Positions 48,245 to 62,003 of a DNA stretch of 64,000 nt are shown in pieces. Positions within the stretch are counted from its first letter, which is position 1. The number at the start of each line of letters is the position of its first letter. The translations under genes were made by a program, and so were the position numbers. The notes under the pieces were generated by a model. The model was not told where the DNA came from. It did no database searches and worked only from the letters and a program-made list of their open reading frames with translations. Source of the DNA: Ceratotherium simum simum (lineage: Eukaryota; Chordata; Mammalia; Perissodactyla; Rhinocerotidae); contig NW_004454266.1 in assembly GCF_000283155.1 (NCBI RefSeq), positions 785,131 through 849,130 on the forward strand, read 5' to 3'.

Positions 48245-49640
48245 TAATTTATTTTATATTTATCAAATTACAAAAGTAATAGTGTATATTGTAACAAGTG
48301 GAAACAGATGAAAGAAAAGTATTATCATCTCTCCCAATGATTATGCCTCTAATCCCTCCTCCACCTCACCCAGGATAACCAATGTAAAAGCCTGATATGA
48401 ATCTTCACACATTTTTTCCTTGCACAAGCATATATATATACACATATACTTATTGTAACACTACAAATAAAATAGTAGTCTCTAAAATGAAGTGAATATT
48501 CTCTCTATCTTCTCTACAAACATTGCACCCAGCTGATGGTAGACATACACACACACCACATCACATACATGCACACATACACAGCAGGAGTTAGCTCTGA
48601 CTGCTTGGCTGATTGGTTGACTTGAGAGTTTACATGCTTCTTTTTGCCAAAATAGACTCACAATATACACATTACTATGAAATTTGCTTTTTGCACTAAA
48701 CAATATGTATATACATTTATACACATCATGGATGGGTACTACTACTAAAAAAGAAGTAGTTACAGATTTCCCTATACTGAAATGTCTTCTTACATGTAAA
48801 TATACACAATATAAGATTTTATATATTGCATCACATTGTGCATGGCACAGGTGGCATTTAGAGCTACCTTTTTGGTGAATCATTCTTTCATTTTCTTTTT
48901 GGCTTTCTCCTGTTCTTCTTTCCTGTTCCATATATTTGTCTTTTGCTCCCCCAAACCGTCCACTCATCTTCCAGCTCTTCCTCACGTAACCCATGGTCAG
49001 AATCCATTGCATATCCTTCTATATATTTCCCCATGAGTACAAATATATACTTACAAATACACACTGACATGTGTATAGGTGCTGATATAGTTAGTACATT
49101 GCTTTTAATACCTGTATTGAATCTATAACATATAATATTAATTCAATACTTTCCTAAAAATGAACATTTAGATAATTATCAATGTGTTTCATTAAAGACA
49201 ACGTTTCAATAAACCTTCTATTCCATATATCTTTACCTACTATTCTTTCAGTTTCAGCAGATAAATTTCCATAAGTGTGATTCCTAGCTTAAAATATATG
49301 CATTTTTAAAATTTTAATGAATATGGCCAAATTGCTTTCCATGGCAGCAGTCGTCATTCTCAAAAACATATGGAAATAAATCCACAAATTTTTCACCAGC
49401 ATTAGATCTTAATGCAATTTAGTATTTGCCAATCTGATGTGTAAACATATTAACTTATTGTTGTATTAATATGCATTTCCTTGACAAGTAATGAAAAATC
49501 GAATCTCCTCTTCTATTTCTATTTTTTTAATTTCTTCTTCGGTTTTACGTTTTCATATCTTTTATCCATTCCTATTTCAATTAATTTTCTTATTAATTGT
49601 AGGATTTCCTTCTGCATTAGGAAAACATTGTCCTTTGTCC
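48245..49640 (-). mobile_element. Old LINE-1 fragment, antisense
   Basis: The clearest part is 49230-49480: 'taaatttccataagtgtgat' (as in 'tcctagaagtgggattgctg'), 'aatatggccaaattgctttc' and following, the antisense end of old L1 ORF2. 48250-48430 looks like an antisense old L1 3' UTR. Microsatellites interrupt it. Confidence 0.5.
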
Positions 49641-51285
49641 AATCAAATATAAGCTCCTTTAGAGAACAACATTTTTAAAATTTCAGCACCTAGAACAGTT
49701 CTCCACACCTAAGCACATTGAGTATGGACTTGACAAGTCTGAACTCAGTCATGACTCCAACTTAGTGCCTTGGTAAAATATAAAGTAACGAGGAGTCTCA
49801 TTGTCAGAGTCTGGATTGGAGAACACAACATGTCTTGAATATTTTATACTCTCCCATCAATCTGACATATGCTTTTAATTTTATTTCTCACAGCACTGTT
49901 TGTGGCTGATATGAGAAACATTAATCTCAGTGAACAAAACAATTTGGACACAATCTAAATTGAAGGAAGTTCAAGATAGTTGGCAGTCATTTTACGATCC
50001 TAACATAGAGCAGGTCTGCACCAAATATGAAACTGATAGAGAAACACCACTTCAGAGGGGAATCAAGTTTCCCGTGGAGAGTCTGAATAATCTTAACTTT
50101 GAGAGAGATTTGACAAATATTTTTGTCAAAATAGTTTTTATTGCTTTGCTAAGTCTACAGGTCCAGATCACAATCCCATGGTTGGAGGCAAAGATTTCTT
50201 GTGGGCTGTAGATTTTTGTATTGTTAATCATCCTGGTAAGAGATTAAGCCAGGGCCAGAAAATGAAGCCTCTAAAAGTAGATGAGATATTAGCATGAAAA
50301 ATATATTTCCACCTTCCTTGGTCTCCTGGCGTCAGTCGGGCATAGACTGAAAGATGTGAAAAAGTCAGGAGCAGCTCCAGATGAGATGTGGTATACCTTT
50401 GGCCAGACAACTTATCATTGGACAAAGACATTCAGGTGCATGTGGGACAGTATAATAGCAATTAATTACCTGCAATATGTATACCTCCCATTAAACTAAC
50501 CCTACAGTGATTCTCCTAGAAGCTACAACTTGATTTAAGTTACACGAACGAGAATTCTGTGATGGCCTGTTCTTTCGCTTATGAAAAGCAGATACAGGGG
50601 TCAGTGGTCTCCTTTCCTGCAGCCACGGTAGGGAAAGCAAGGTCAACCTCTGCAGAAGATGGCTAAGTAAAGGAGGCAGGCAGCATTCTCATAGAGCACA
50701 GTCATGAAGGCACAATGAATACACTGGGGAGGAAGGGCCAGAGAAGTTAATTCTAGAATACATCTTGCAAACTCTCAGAATTGAATAAGGGACACTTCAG
50801 AGCAACTAAATTCAAGATCAAGTTTGGTAACCATTTATGTCATTGTGGGTTTGGTCTCATATATACCCTATTTGCATCAATAATTCCGCTTGGAAAAGAA
50901 AGCACACATTCCCATGGGTCCCCTCGTGTTGCTAGAATATTTCACAAGCCAGAACCCAGTAATATTATCTGATTATTAGCTCCCCACACCCCACCCTGAC
51001 ATCTTAGGCAGCTTGCATCAAAGGAATCTTGGGATGCAATAGTATCTCATGGACCTAACTCAAAATATTGTTTTATTCCATACCTTCCAAAGATTCTTGA
51101 GGAATAGCAATTCATTTTCACACAAAAAAGATAGTATTCTATCCAGCAAGATTTTCCCAAGATAAATCATGGCTTTCTGTGGTTTCTATTAGAGATTTAC
51201 ATGATCTTGTTATTTAGCTTCTTCCTTTACAGACTACATGCTAGAAGTAAATAATATCTAGGACAGGTAGTCTATCCCATTTATC
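49641..51285. other. No recognisable gene
   Basis: Contains a 93-codon + frame (49930-50211) with no recognisable motif. Nothing else is supported. Confidence 0.35.
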
Positions 51286-51375
51286 TTTGTTTCCCAAGTA
51301 TATTGTAGTTGTTTCATAAATCATTAGTGAAAGAATGAATAGAAATGCATGAATGGATGAATGAATGAACAAAAA
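51286..51375 (+). mobile_element. L2 LINE 3' end
   Basis: A run ending 'tgaatggatgaatgaatgaa' is the characteristic 3' terminus of L2 in sense orientation. Confidence 0.55.
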
Positions 51376-51844
51376 TGGTCATTTGATTAATAATCCCTGG
51401 CCTTCTGAAAATGAAATGACTTTAAACAATGTCAAGTACAAGGAAAACACCAAAGATCACAACAGTAGAGAAGATTAGAAGAGAGTCAATCCTTACTATT
51501 TGTGGATCAGTATTTGTGAAACCACCTATTCTCTAAAGTTTACTTGTAACACCAAAATCAATATTCACAACAATTTCCTAGTCACATATAGACATGAGCA
51601 GATGGCAAAAAAATTGAGTCATGTGATGGGCTTGTTCCTAGCTGAGGCTGAACAAAATAAAGCTCTGCCCTTTTGTTTCAGCTCTCATACTGTAAACAAG
51701 GGTCCTTTTCAAGGCATCTTTAGTACCACATTTCTCACAATTTGGGTTTTTTCTTGGGTTTCTTTGATGATTTCACTGAAAGGGTCACCAATTGTAGTGC
51801 TGAAGTGCTGTCTAATGTTTCTAAGTGCAAAATGGCTGAGACAT

Positions 51845-52041
51845 GGGGCCAGCCCTGTGGGATAGTGGTTAAATTCACATGCTCTGCTTTGGCGGCCCGG
51901 GGTTCACTCGTTTAGATTCCCCGGTGCAGATCTACACACTGTTCCTCAAGCCATGCTGTGGCAGCATCCCACATACAAAACAGAGAAAGATTGGCACAGA
52001 TGTTAGCTCATGGCCAATCTTCCTCACCAAAAAAAAAAAAA
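51845..52041 (+). mobile_element. ERE SINE, short form
   Basis: The head 'ggggccagccctgtgggata', 'caagccatgctgtggcagca', tail 'gatgttagctcatggccaat' and poly(A). No clean target duplication was found. Confidence 0.92.
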
Positions 52042-55000
52042 TTTCTAAGATGAGCTTTATAGAGAAAATACCCGTGTTACACAAACTTCTTTCATACATG
52101 GGTTGTAGTGCTGTTGGCTTTGAGTTCAACATTAATGAATGAATAAAATATATTAAATAAGGTGTATTAAGCAGAGAACACTTAAAACAAGATCACATAT
52201 AGATCAATTGACAAAAAATGTGACCAGAGGCTTGATTAACTCTAATCCTGAATTTCAGCTAGAGCAAGAGGGAGAATTCAGTATTGGCCATTTCAGTGTT
52301 CATGACAACTTTATAGAAGGAACATCACTACCCCAAATAACAATCATCTCTTTCTCATTTAAAGATGAGAAATCTGAGCCTCACGAAAGTGAAGTGACTT
52401 GTGCAAAGTTATAGAGTAGATCAGTCATACTACAACGATTAAAACCGTGGCCTAGTTCAGTGCTTTCATCCTATGTGTTCAGTTCCTAGGATGCAATAAC
52501 AAAAGAAGAAACGCAAAAGGGGAAAGAGGAGGAGGACAAGACATCAGACAAGCTTTTGGTGACTTTCCAATTTCAAAAAGAGTTGGTCTTGAAGCTGCAC
52601 TCCAGTTAGTGAGTTGAAAGTATTATCTTCAGAGTAAAGAAAGTAACATATCCACTGTAATGATGGTTCTTCAGACCTGATGGGGTTCTTCTTTTCCTGT
52701 CACAGATGGTGTACTAGAAAGATTTCCTCAAGCCCTCATTAGTGAGCTCAGGCAAATTGCTGCAATTTTTTCCATGCTTTACATGACTCTCTTTACTCCC
52801 ATAGAGGAAGGCCTTTCTTAAAGCCTGAGAGGAAATGTTTGTGCTCAACAACAGCAAAAGAAGTCAGCATTAGACACTATTTCCATTAATAAAGGTCATT
52901 ACTGATTGTACAGGACACTTCGTGAGGATGGATCTTGTTCAGTGACTACTGATTGAAGAACATGATACCTTAAGGACTGCTAGAACCCATAGCCTTAGAG
53001 CTGACATTTGAGAGAGCAGCAGAGAATACTTGGCTTCCACCAGCCTGCTCCCTACACAAACAGGCAGATGTGGTTCCTCTTCAGGGAACTGCCTGCTCTG
53101 GCAGGACTCTTTGACCCTGAGGGAATAGTGTGGCTGATGTACCCCTGATGCCAATCATCTCTATGAGTCACCTCTGTGTGCATGGGTCTTAGGTGGACAG
53201 TTCCCCTGAGGAGAAGAGACTCACACCAATAAAACTCCCCTTTCCATGGCTACCATCTCAGACCCTGGAGGCTCAAGGGCTGAAAAACTAATGGAAGATG
53301 CTTCTGAACAATCCCTGGTCTCATGGAGTCCTTGACACCCTAGGCAGAATGTGCTTCTGTAAAGGGGAATGAGAGAAGAGGACATGGGGAGCTCCTATCC
53401 AAAAACTCCTTCCTCAGTTGGACTTGCTTACTGTTTTTCCTAAAACAAAAGCTGCATCCCGCCTCTTCCCACAGAGCCAACTGACGCATCATTCCAGTCC
53501 TCTTTCCCATCATGGGTGAGTGCTCTCTACTCCCGTTCTAATGCCGTAGATGGTGAGGGTCAGTGTTTTTGACCATGCAAAACAGATTGGGAATGGAAAG
53601 TGAAGGTGAATCTAATGATAATGAGCCATATTTTCCCTCTTATGGGTCAGAATGAAGTCGTGTTTTCCCTATTTTAAAAAGAGAGGAAGGAAGGAAAGAA
53701 GGAAACAAGGAAGGAAGGAATGATGGAAAAGAGGAAGGGTTGAAGGAAGGGAGGGAAAAAGGAATAACTGAAACTCAGAAAAATCAGGGTAGGACACCCC
53801 AAAACTAATCAGAAGAATGATTTTGTGTGTTTCTCTCTCTATTGAGAATCAGAGAATAAATATTTGGAGTGATGGATGAGAAAAAATGTTTCATCAACTG
53901 CTAGGAGGGTGAGAGATGGAGAAAGTAGAGGGCTTGGAGTCTTTTCTTTCCGAATTACACTCAGACAGCTTCTCAGAGACAACTGATCACCAGCCAACTG
54001 TTCGATCTCTACTGTATATTTTTAAAGATTAGCTGTTTCATGTATTCCTCCTCTGACTCAACTTTGTCCACAGTTTCCCAAAGAGAAGTGACACAATCAA
54101 TGGCTCTAGCTCAGTGACAACTTAACATTTATTTTTAAAAATTATTTATAGATTTACCTGCTTTTAAAATTAAATAACAAATGAAGGTATAAACTGAAAA
54201 GCATTTATAATATTTTGACATTTTTCAAGAGTCCTTATAACTAGCATCAGATCTAATACGTCCAAATTTTCAGAGGAAAATTTAACTCAGAGAATTAAGT
54301 GAATTCTGTAAGTGAGCACAAGACAGCTGATAAATGCAATTTCTTAACTACTAGCTCAAAGTCTAAGGATAAGTATTATGGTGCAAGAAACTATAAGGGC
54401 AACCTCCTGTTGGAGCATAGACAGGGCAGGGCAGAGGACAACTAGTTATTTCACAGCAAAAGTAATGAAAGCATAGAGAGTCTGGTTGTCTCTCCCTGCC
54501 CCTTCTCACTCATCCCCATCCTGGAAAATAAAGTAAAACAAATATCATAGATTTATACAGGGAGAAGTAAAAATAGTATTTCATAACACTAATTCCAGGA
54601 TACAAAGAAAAAATACAAATATGCCTCCATCAGTTCTGTTGTTCAGAATCCAGCACAACTGAGAGGAGTTGTGATTGTTCCTTGTAGAGAACAGAATGCC
54701 AACGGGCTGCTAACCTGAGATCATCCAGGCAGCTGTATAAATGCCCTGAAATAACCACTGGAAGGAATGGTATTAAATTCAGGTGACGTTGATGGAACAA
54801 GATCTAGAGATCAAGAAACAAGTTAAAATAAGTCTCAGTGTAGGTTTTCATGTTTATGATATCAGTCATGTATACCTTTTCATTTATTCAGTCAAGGTGG
54901 AGAGGAATGGACAACATAAATTCTCACATTTCCTCTCCAACCATAGAATTCTCTATATGAGTTAGTTCAGTGGATAGAGCTGAGTTTTGGTTTCTTCACC

Positions 55001-57079
55001 ATAAAACCACCTGGCTTCACTATTTCCACAGCTACACCACTCACTGACCAGCAGTGTCATATAACTTTGGGGTTGGATACAAGGAGGAATACTATTAATT
55101 GGGGGAAAGCAGAAAGGTTCAAGTGAAAATTCATCTCTGCCATCATGAGTCTGGCAGCATGCTGATAACATAGATGTAGAAAAGGATATGGAATATTATG
55201 AAACATGGATGCTGAATCTAGAGTCCTAGTGGAAAGATAAAGTCATTCACAAGAGAATTAAAGACTAGGCTGCAAGCCAGCAGGTGGACCTGGAAACCAG
55301 AAGGCTTCAGCTCCCACATTACCCCACACACTGGGGTGAACTTCTTCAAGCCTCCTCCTCTCTGGGATGCAGTCCACACATTGAAGATGAGGTTATTGGA
55401 CCAGAATTTCCAGGTCTAATTGCCACTCTGATGAACTTTATGGCTGTCTCTGAACAATAAGAATTCAGAACCAGTTCACTAGTTAGTGGACTAGAGCATT
55501 TGACTAAGCTTTCATAAATGAAGAAAGAAAGAAGGTTGCTATTTTAAAAAACACAGAGGAGGACGCCAAATATGAGCAAAGGCACCAAGGCAGGAAGGAG
55601 CCTACATTCAATGCAAAATAAGGAAAGCTGCCTAAATTGACCCCCAGCCGTTAGATTCTCTAAATGTGAAAATATTAGGGATAATAACAAATATAGTTTA
55701 CTAAGGAGTCTGAATGTGTGGGGCATAAATGTGGAAACGTTTTATTTTTATGGTTACTTCCATAAACTATGTCTGTTTACTCCCTTGTTTTGCACTGATA
55801 GCCCACTTCCCTGATGACCCTCAGTCAGAATCCCTTATTTGTTAATCATGTCTAGTTTCTAAAAGTGTTTTCTGGTTATTAAGACTGTTTACTTTTCATT
55901 TGCTTCTATTAAGATATAACTTTTCAGACTGACACCTGTTCATTTTTAAGTTTCAATCACATTTTCACATCAATGCTATTTTTTTTTTATAACCCCAGCC
56001 AACAGCCAGAACTAGATTTGGTCAAGTAGCCTGAAGTAGAAGGGAGAGAGTCTGGTCAGCCTCTCACATGAGTTCCTCTTCCCTGCCTCCACTCCTTCTG
56101 TATCGGGGAGGTAAGAAAGGAAAGGAATAACATGCTGGGAAGGTTACACACTCTTCTTGTTTGGTACTAACTTCTAGTCTAGCTCTTTGTGTGATTAATT
56201 TAGACAGGGGTGACCAGCTCCCCTAAGCCTAGGCCTCTTGCTCAGCTTCAGCATGAGTTGACTCCCAGCTGGTAACCTCATACTAAATTCCTGATGCCTG
56301 AAACTTTTGGCCCACTGAATCTTTATAGCCCCTAATATCATCTTCCCTCCATGATTCTAACTCTGGGGCCTGTACTCACAGGTGGATCCATCTCTATACC
56401 CACGGGAACACAGTAATTCAAGGAAGCAGTGTCTGTCTCCTCTCCACCTGGAGGCCCCACCACATCTTCTCTGCCAAGGATCTTTCCCTAACTCTGTTAA
56501 CATGCTGCTGGTCAACAAGCCCAGTGGCTGAGTGAGCATTCAGCTAGGAAACCAACAGTCAGTCCCCCTTTCTACTATTAGACTTAAGCCCCTTGAGTCA
56601 GGAGATGAATGTTATTCATGGTTTTATTCTCAAAGCCCAGAATACTTCCTGGGAAGAAAGAGCAGTAAAAACCAGGGCCTGGAGAGAGTGGGGAGATAGT
56701 CCTGTTTCTTCTAACTTAACACATCTCAGCAATACCTGTTGAAGGAGAACAGGCTCTCTCAGAAAGTTTGAATTTAGAATGAGCCTTGGGGAAATAGGAA
56801 AAACCCCATCAGTAAATTTAAAACTATACTTTTGTAGACAGTGTCAAACAGATATTGCAGGATCTGCAAAGGAATGCTAAGCAAAGGAGTTGGAACCTGA
56901 TATAATGTGTTCTGGGGGAGTCATTTTGTCTTAAACAGGAGAATTATGGAATGAAAGTTGTGTTCCGGAAAACCCATCTGGCAGAGAATTTAGGACCTTT
57001 GGTGCATACAGAAACTGGATAACAATTAGGAAACAGCTTTGATGGCGTATTCATTAATTCCTCCACGTGACATTCAGTT
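52042..57079. other. No recognisable gene; GGAA-rich microsatellite
   Basis: About 5 kb without a supportable gene. 53678-53765 is a purine-rich (GGAA)n microsatellite with impurities. Frames of up to 95 codons show no familiar motifs. Some ancient repeats are likely present but were not identified. Confidence 0.4.
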
Positions 57080-58120
57080 TTTACTGCTCTTTGTTCCAGG
57101 CAGTATCTTAAGCTTTGAGAATACAACCATGAATAACATAGAGCTTTTGCCTTCAAGGAGCTCAAGTCTAATAGTAGAAAGATAGAGTAAACAAATATAT
57201 CATGAAGCATTTTGGGAAGTGTCATTAGCATGGACTACCCAAAGAGCTTTAAGGAAGCACCACGGATGAAGGATTTGACTGTTGAGAATCAGAAAAAAGT
57301 TTCACAGAGGAAATCAAATTCAACATGAGTATCTATGGATAAAATAGAGTTTTTAGGTAGCAATTAATAGTGTTTTCAACGAAATTGAGGCATGAAATGA
57401 AAACTGTGAGGAGTTCTGTATCGCCACGTTACCAGAGCTTGATGTGAGGGTGATTCATGGGACTGAAAAGGTAAGTAGGTCCAGATTATGAAGGATCTTA
57501 CATACTTTACTAAGGATTTTGGACCTGGTCATTGAGATACCTTGGTTTATTAAAAAAACAGAGGTCTCAAAATCACAAACCTGGGTTTGAGTCACGGTTC
57601 CACTTCTTACTAAATACTCTAAATCTCAATTCTTCATTGGTGTCTTAAAGAAAATAACAGCTACTTTGAAGGTTTTTTGCGAAGAATAGATAATACATGT
57701 GGAACGCATATTAAATATATTTAATGTGAAGTTCCAGAAATCTCAATAAATTGTAATTATCATTTTTTAGTACTATGGAATCAATAGATAATTTTAATCT
57801 TAGGAATTTCATAAAAAACAGGAAGACTGATAACTCAGTACAAATGTGATTAGTTTCAGAGAGCTGTTGCATTAGTCAAGGTGAATGATGGTCAGCATTT
57901 ATTTTAAATTTTGGCAATAGGAGCAGAAAAAGGGACCTAAGTGAGAAACTTTTCTGGAATAAAATTAGCAGAATTTTTCAAAAGATTGATGTAGGCCAGG
58001 GAAGCAGAGAGAGGAAGAAGAGGTCATTGAATATGAATCCATATTTCTAACATGGAGAACTTGACGGGTGGCAGCACCATGAACAAAAGTGATACTGAGG
58101 ACCTGGACCAGGGTGGTGAT
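57080..58120 (-). mobile_element. L2-like LINE fragment, antisense
   Basis: About 1 kb following the antisense L2 order: 'ggcagtatcttaagctttga', 'ttcaaggagctcaagtctaa', then 'tgaaggatcttacatacttt', 'gagctgttgcattagtcaag', and finally 'gacgggtggcagcaccatga'. Heavily diverged and gapped. Confidence 0.65.
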
Positions 58121-58308
58121 GGGAGAATGGAAAGTAAAGAATGGACAATTAAGATGTTGCTATTTATGGTTTCAAATGTGTGTTTTTCTGTGTATGTGCA
58201 TATGTAAGTACATGCAGGAAAACAAAATCGCCTGTAAGTAAACATTCCAATGCAAATAATGTTTATCACTGAATGGAAAAAAAATCAGGTGATTCTTATC
58301 TTCTTCTT

Positions 58309-58611
58309 CTGCTTCTTCTTCTTCTTTTTGTGAGGAAGATCAGCCCTGAGCTAACATCCATGCTAATCCTCCTCTTTTTGCTGAGGAAGACCGGCTCTGA
58401 GCTAACATCTATTGCCAATCCTCCTCCTTTTTTTTCCCCAAAGCCCCAGTAGATAGTTGTATGTCATAGTTGCACATCCTTCTAGCTGCTGTATGTGGGA
58501 CGTGGCCTCAGCATGGCCGGAGAAGCGGTGCATCGGTGCGCACCCGGGATCCAAACCAGGGCCGCCAGTAGCGGAGCGTGCTCACTTAACCGCTAAGCCA
58601 TGGGCCGGCCC
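58309..58611 (-). mobile_element. ERE SINE, long variant with an extra internal segment
   Basis: Antisense ERE with two tail repeats and an additional segment (about 58440-58495) containing 'agatagttgtatgtcatagt', not present in the other copies here. Ends 'gccatgggccggccc'. The target duplication tcttatcttcttctt is at 58294-58308 and 58612-58626. Confidence 0.92.
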
Positions 58612-58626
58612 TCTTATCTTCTTCTT

Positions 58627-59709
58627 AACACTTGTCAATTTTTCTCAACTAACAGTATATTTCTGACATGAAAACAAAGTAAATAATTTAAAAGCAAAAT
58701 AAAAAATACATATAATAAATGTGTATTTATTATAAAATATTCAGAAACACAAAAATTTACATTTAAAAAGTCACTGGCAAGCAGAAATCTTAGAAATAGG
58801 TACCAGATAATACTGAATATTAGATTCGGCATCATATCTTTTCTTTACTTGTGTCAAAACAATTTCTCATGTATTTTAATGTGTAGTGTATTAACTTTAC
58901 TCCTAATGATGAATATATTTAATATTTCCATTTTTAGAGACACTTCAAAGGAAGAAACCTACAAGAATTGGAAGTTTATGTACAACTCAGGTCTTGATGA
59001 TCATCTTCATCCATCCCAATGTTAACTTTAACTCTGCAAGCTTGACTATCCTCTGAGGCTTACTTTTCTGATCAGTTTGGGTTTAAGCACATATCAATAA
59101 CAGTCGTTTTCCTTTCAAACATCAAATCCATCCCCAAATTCCCTCCCGAATATCCAAGCTCGAATTCACTTTTCACTCCAAATTGTATTCCCCTTCTTAC
59201 CCTACATTGAGCAAGATCTCTCCTACTCTATGGATGACACTCAGAATCAAGGAGGCTCCATGTAGTGCCTCTAACCAGTCCTGTGTTAGAACCTGTACAA
59301 AGGGAAATACAGTCACTCTCTCGCCACTTTCTGATATTTGATGGCATTCAGTTACATCTTCTCAGGAGATACTTTTTATTTCTAAATTTTAGAACCTGAG
59401 CTACAACAAAGGAACCCTTTGTAATCTTCCTCTGTATGTGGGTAGACTTTTGTCTATCACACACTCCTTCATTACAATATCATCTTCCAAGAATCCTGGC
59501 TTTACCCAAGGATGTCAATTTTAACTCACTACCATGTGCTGGACTTAAGTCTCTCTTCTATAAACAAAGTTGCCTGTAACATTGAAATTGCTTGGGAAAT
59601 GAGCTGTCAAACTCCTCATGGCGTTTTTACAAAAGAAGAGTAAAGATAGCATCCATTCTACAAGATGTTAAGACCTAAAACAAAATAATACAAAATAATA
59701 CTAAAATAA
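58627..59709. other. No recognisable gene or repeat
   Basis: AT-rich intergenic DNA; no supportable feature. Confidence 0.35.
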
Positions 59710-59725
59710 AATGCAGTTTGTTCAG

Positions 59726-59932
59726 GGGCTGTCCCAGTGGCATAGTGGTTAAGTTCGGTGCGCTCTGCTTCAGCGGCCCAGGTTCATGGATTCTGATCTC
59801 GGGCAAGGACTTATACTACTCATCAAGCCATGCTGTGACGGTGACCCACCTACAAAATAGAGGAAGAATGGCACAGATGTTAGCTCACGGCCAATCTTCC
59901 TCACCAAGAAAAAAAAAAAAACAATGCAGTTG
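59726..59932 (+). mobile_element. ERE SINE, diverged short form
   Basis: 'gggctgtcccagtggcatag', 'caagccatgctgtgacggtg', tail 'gatgttagctcacggccaat' and poly(A). The target duplication aatgcagtt occurs at 59710-59718 and 59933-59941. Confidence 0.9.
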
Positions 59933-60596
59933 GCTCAAATGGGAAAAAAAAATGGAGGAATAAACCATGTATTGGGTGGAACTTGGAATTTTGTAGAGAT
60001 GGCATCATATAACTTTCTGAAGAAAGAATAGGTAGTTTATCTTTCTAACTAGGATAAAAAAGAGCCAATTCTGACTGATTATCTCACAGCATGTAAACAG
60101 GAACTCTATAACACTATAGTTCTAAATATCAAATATAAAACTCTATCTCTAATAAATAGGACCAGTTACATAATTGGTGGGGCTAAGGAAAAATTAAAAA
60201 GCAGGATCTCTTGTTCAAAGATTCTTAAGAATTTCAAGATGGTGAAAGCAAGGCATTAAATCAAGCATGGGGCCCTACTGAGCATGGAGCCCTGGGGGAC
60301 TACATAGGTCATGTGCCCATGAAGCTTGCCTGGTAATAAAAGAATATTTAAAACAATTTAATTTTGACTTGAGGAGAAAATAATTTATAAACAAGACCTT
60401 GGAGAGACAAAACATAGAGAGGAAATTTGCTGACAACGACTTCATCAAAATGATGGATTGCTAGACAATGGAGAAACTGTAGATAAATTCAGATGGGTGA
60501 TTTTGAAAGAATGGAGAACACACTGCAGTTATCTCTAGAACCAGAGAGCCTCAGTTTGAATTCTAGTTTCACAATTTATTGCAAAACAGGGAAATT

Positions 60597-60838
60597 TAAT
60601 GGTGACTATAGTTAATAAGATGGAATTGTATTCTTGAAAGTTGCTGAGAGTAGATCTTAAGCATTCTGAACACACATACACAAAAAAGAGTCAACGATGT
60701 GAGGTGATAGATGTGTTAATTATACAGATGATGTTAATCATTCTACAATATATATGTAAATCGAAATATCACATTGTACACTTTAAATATATATAATTAG
60801 ATTTGTCAATTATTCCTCAATAAAGTTTTGGGGAAAAA
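60597..60838 (+). mobile_element. Old LINE-1 3' end (L1M type)
   Basis: 'atggtgactatagttaataa', 'cattgtacactttaaatata' and 'ttcctcaataaagttttggg' match the 3' terminus of old L1 elements, similar to the end of 1-4575. 5' truncated. Confidence 0.85.
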
Positions 60839-61756
60839 ACAACAAAATTTACTTACATCATTTGAGTCTCAGTTTTCTTGTGATAAAATAGGAATGATTT
60901 TAGTACTTCCTTTACTGGATGTTTGAAAGAAATAAGCTAATACATGTTAAAAAAAAACTCAGAACAATAACTTATAGAATGAGCACACAATAAGTGTTAT
61001 TTATTTCTATTATATTCATAACATTATATAACAAGGAATAATTAATGTGATGAATATATAATCCTTCAAAACAATAAGAATGGACCTCAACAGAAAGATG
61101 GACAAAGCACGTGACATTTACAACTGTTAGAAATCTTGAATATATGTCAGATCGCCTACTAACATTCCTTGGATGAAGCAGATAGAATATTTTTCCTAAA
61201 GGTTAGAGCAAGAAGCAAGGATACACATTTGAGAGACCAGCCTCATTTTTCCAGAAAGAAACGTGAACTTTGGGATCCCAAAATTAAAGAAAATAATTTA
61301 GTATTAGTACCAACAATGAAGAGTCAGATTTAGAAGGAACGAAAGCAATACTACTTCTCTCTATTCCCCTCTCCTTGTTTTCAGTAGAACCACAGTAATA
61401 AATGAGTAGAATATTAAAGATAATTATATTTCTGGATAGATCAATGTGATGTGACTGATCCCCATTTTTTAACTGTCATTGCCAAATTTCTTCGCCTTTT
61501 ATACACAAGAGTTTTTCCAGGGAAGTCCCCAAATGAGAATGTGTATCCATACCTCCGTTCCAGGAAATAAAAGATAATTTAATGAAGAAAACATATGAAG
61601 CCATTCAGACTTTGTGCTGTCCATGGTTTTGAGACTAAAGAAGAAACAGTAAGGAAAGAAAATAGGAACAATGAAAAAAAATATAACTCAAGATAGGAAA
61701 TCCTCAAGGGGAAATCCCTCATATCACAGGTACGGAAATGTATCCTGTTTATTCTT

Positions 61757-61991
61757 TTTTATTTTATTTTATTTTTATTATTATTATTATTTTTTAAATT
61801 TTTTGTTTATTGCAGTAACATTGGTTTATAACATTGTAAAAATTTCAGGTGTACATCATTGTACTTCTATTTCTGCATAGATTACATCATGTTCACCACC
61901 CAAATACTAATTACAACCCATCACCACACACATGTACCACACCTGATAAAGAGACTGAAGGGCCCACAACAACTACAAGCAGCTGAGTATG
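61757..61991 (-). mobile_element. Young LINE-1 tail, antisense, with extra 5' bases
   Basis: 61790-61938 is the antisense of the young L1 3' UTR also seen at 18500-18655, preceded by a T/TTA-rich tail. The direct repeat ctgtttattctt at 61745-61756 and 61992-62003 brackets the insertion. About 53 bases (61939-61991) between the L1 match and the right duplicate are unexplained. Confidence 0.88.
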
Positions 61992-62003
61992 CTGTTTATT
62001 CTT

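Noticed and set aside
48482..49012. 176-codon frame on -
   Set aside because: No domain, AT-rich, overlaps old LINE-1 and CA-repeat sequence; low-complexity stretches explain its length.
49930..50211. 93-codon frame on + starting MNKTIWTQ
   Set aside because: No recognisable motif, no splice or promoter context; length is within chance expectation. Kept only as an unannotated frame.
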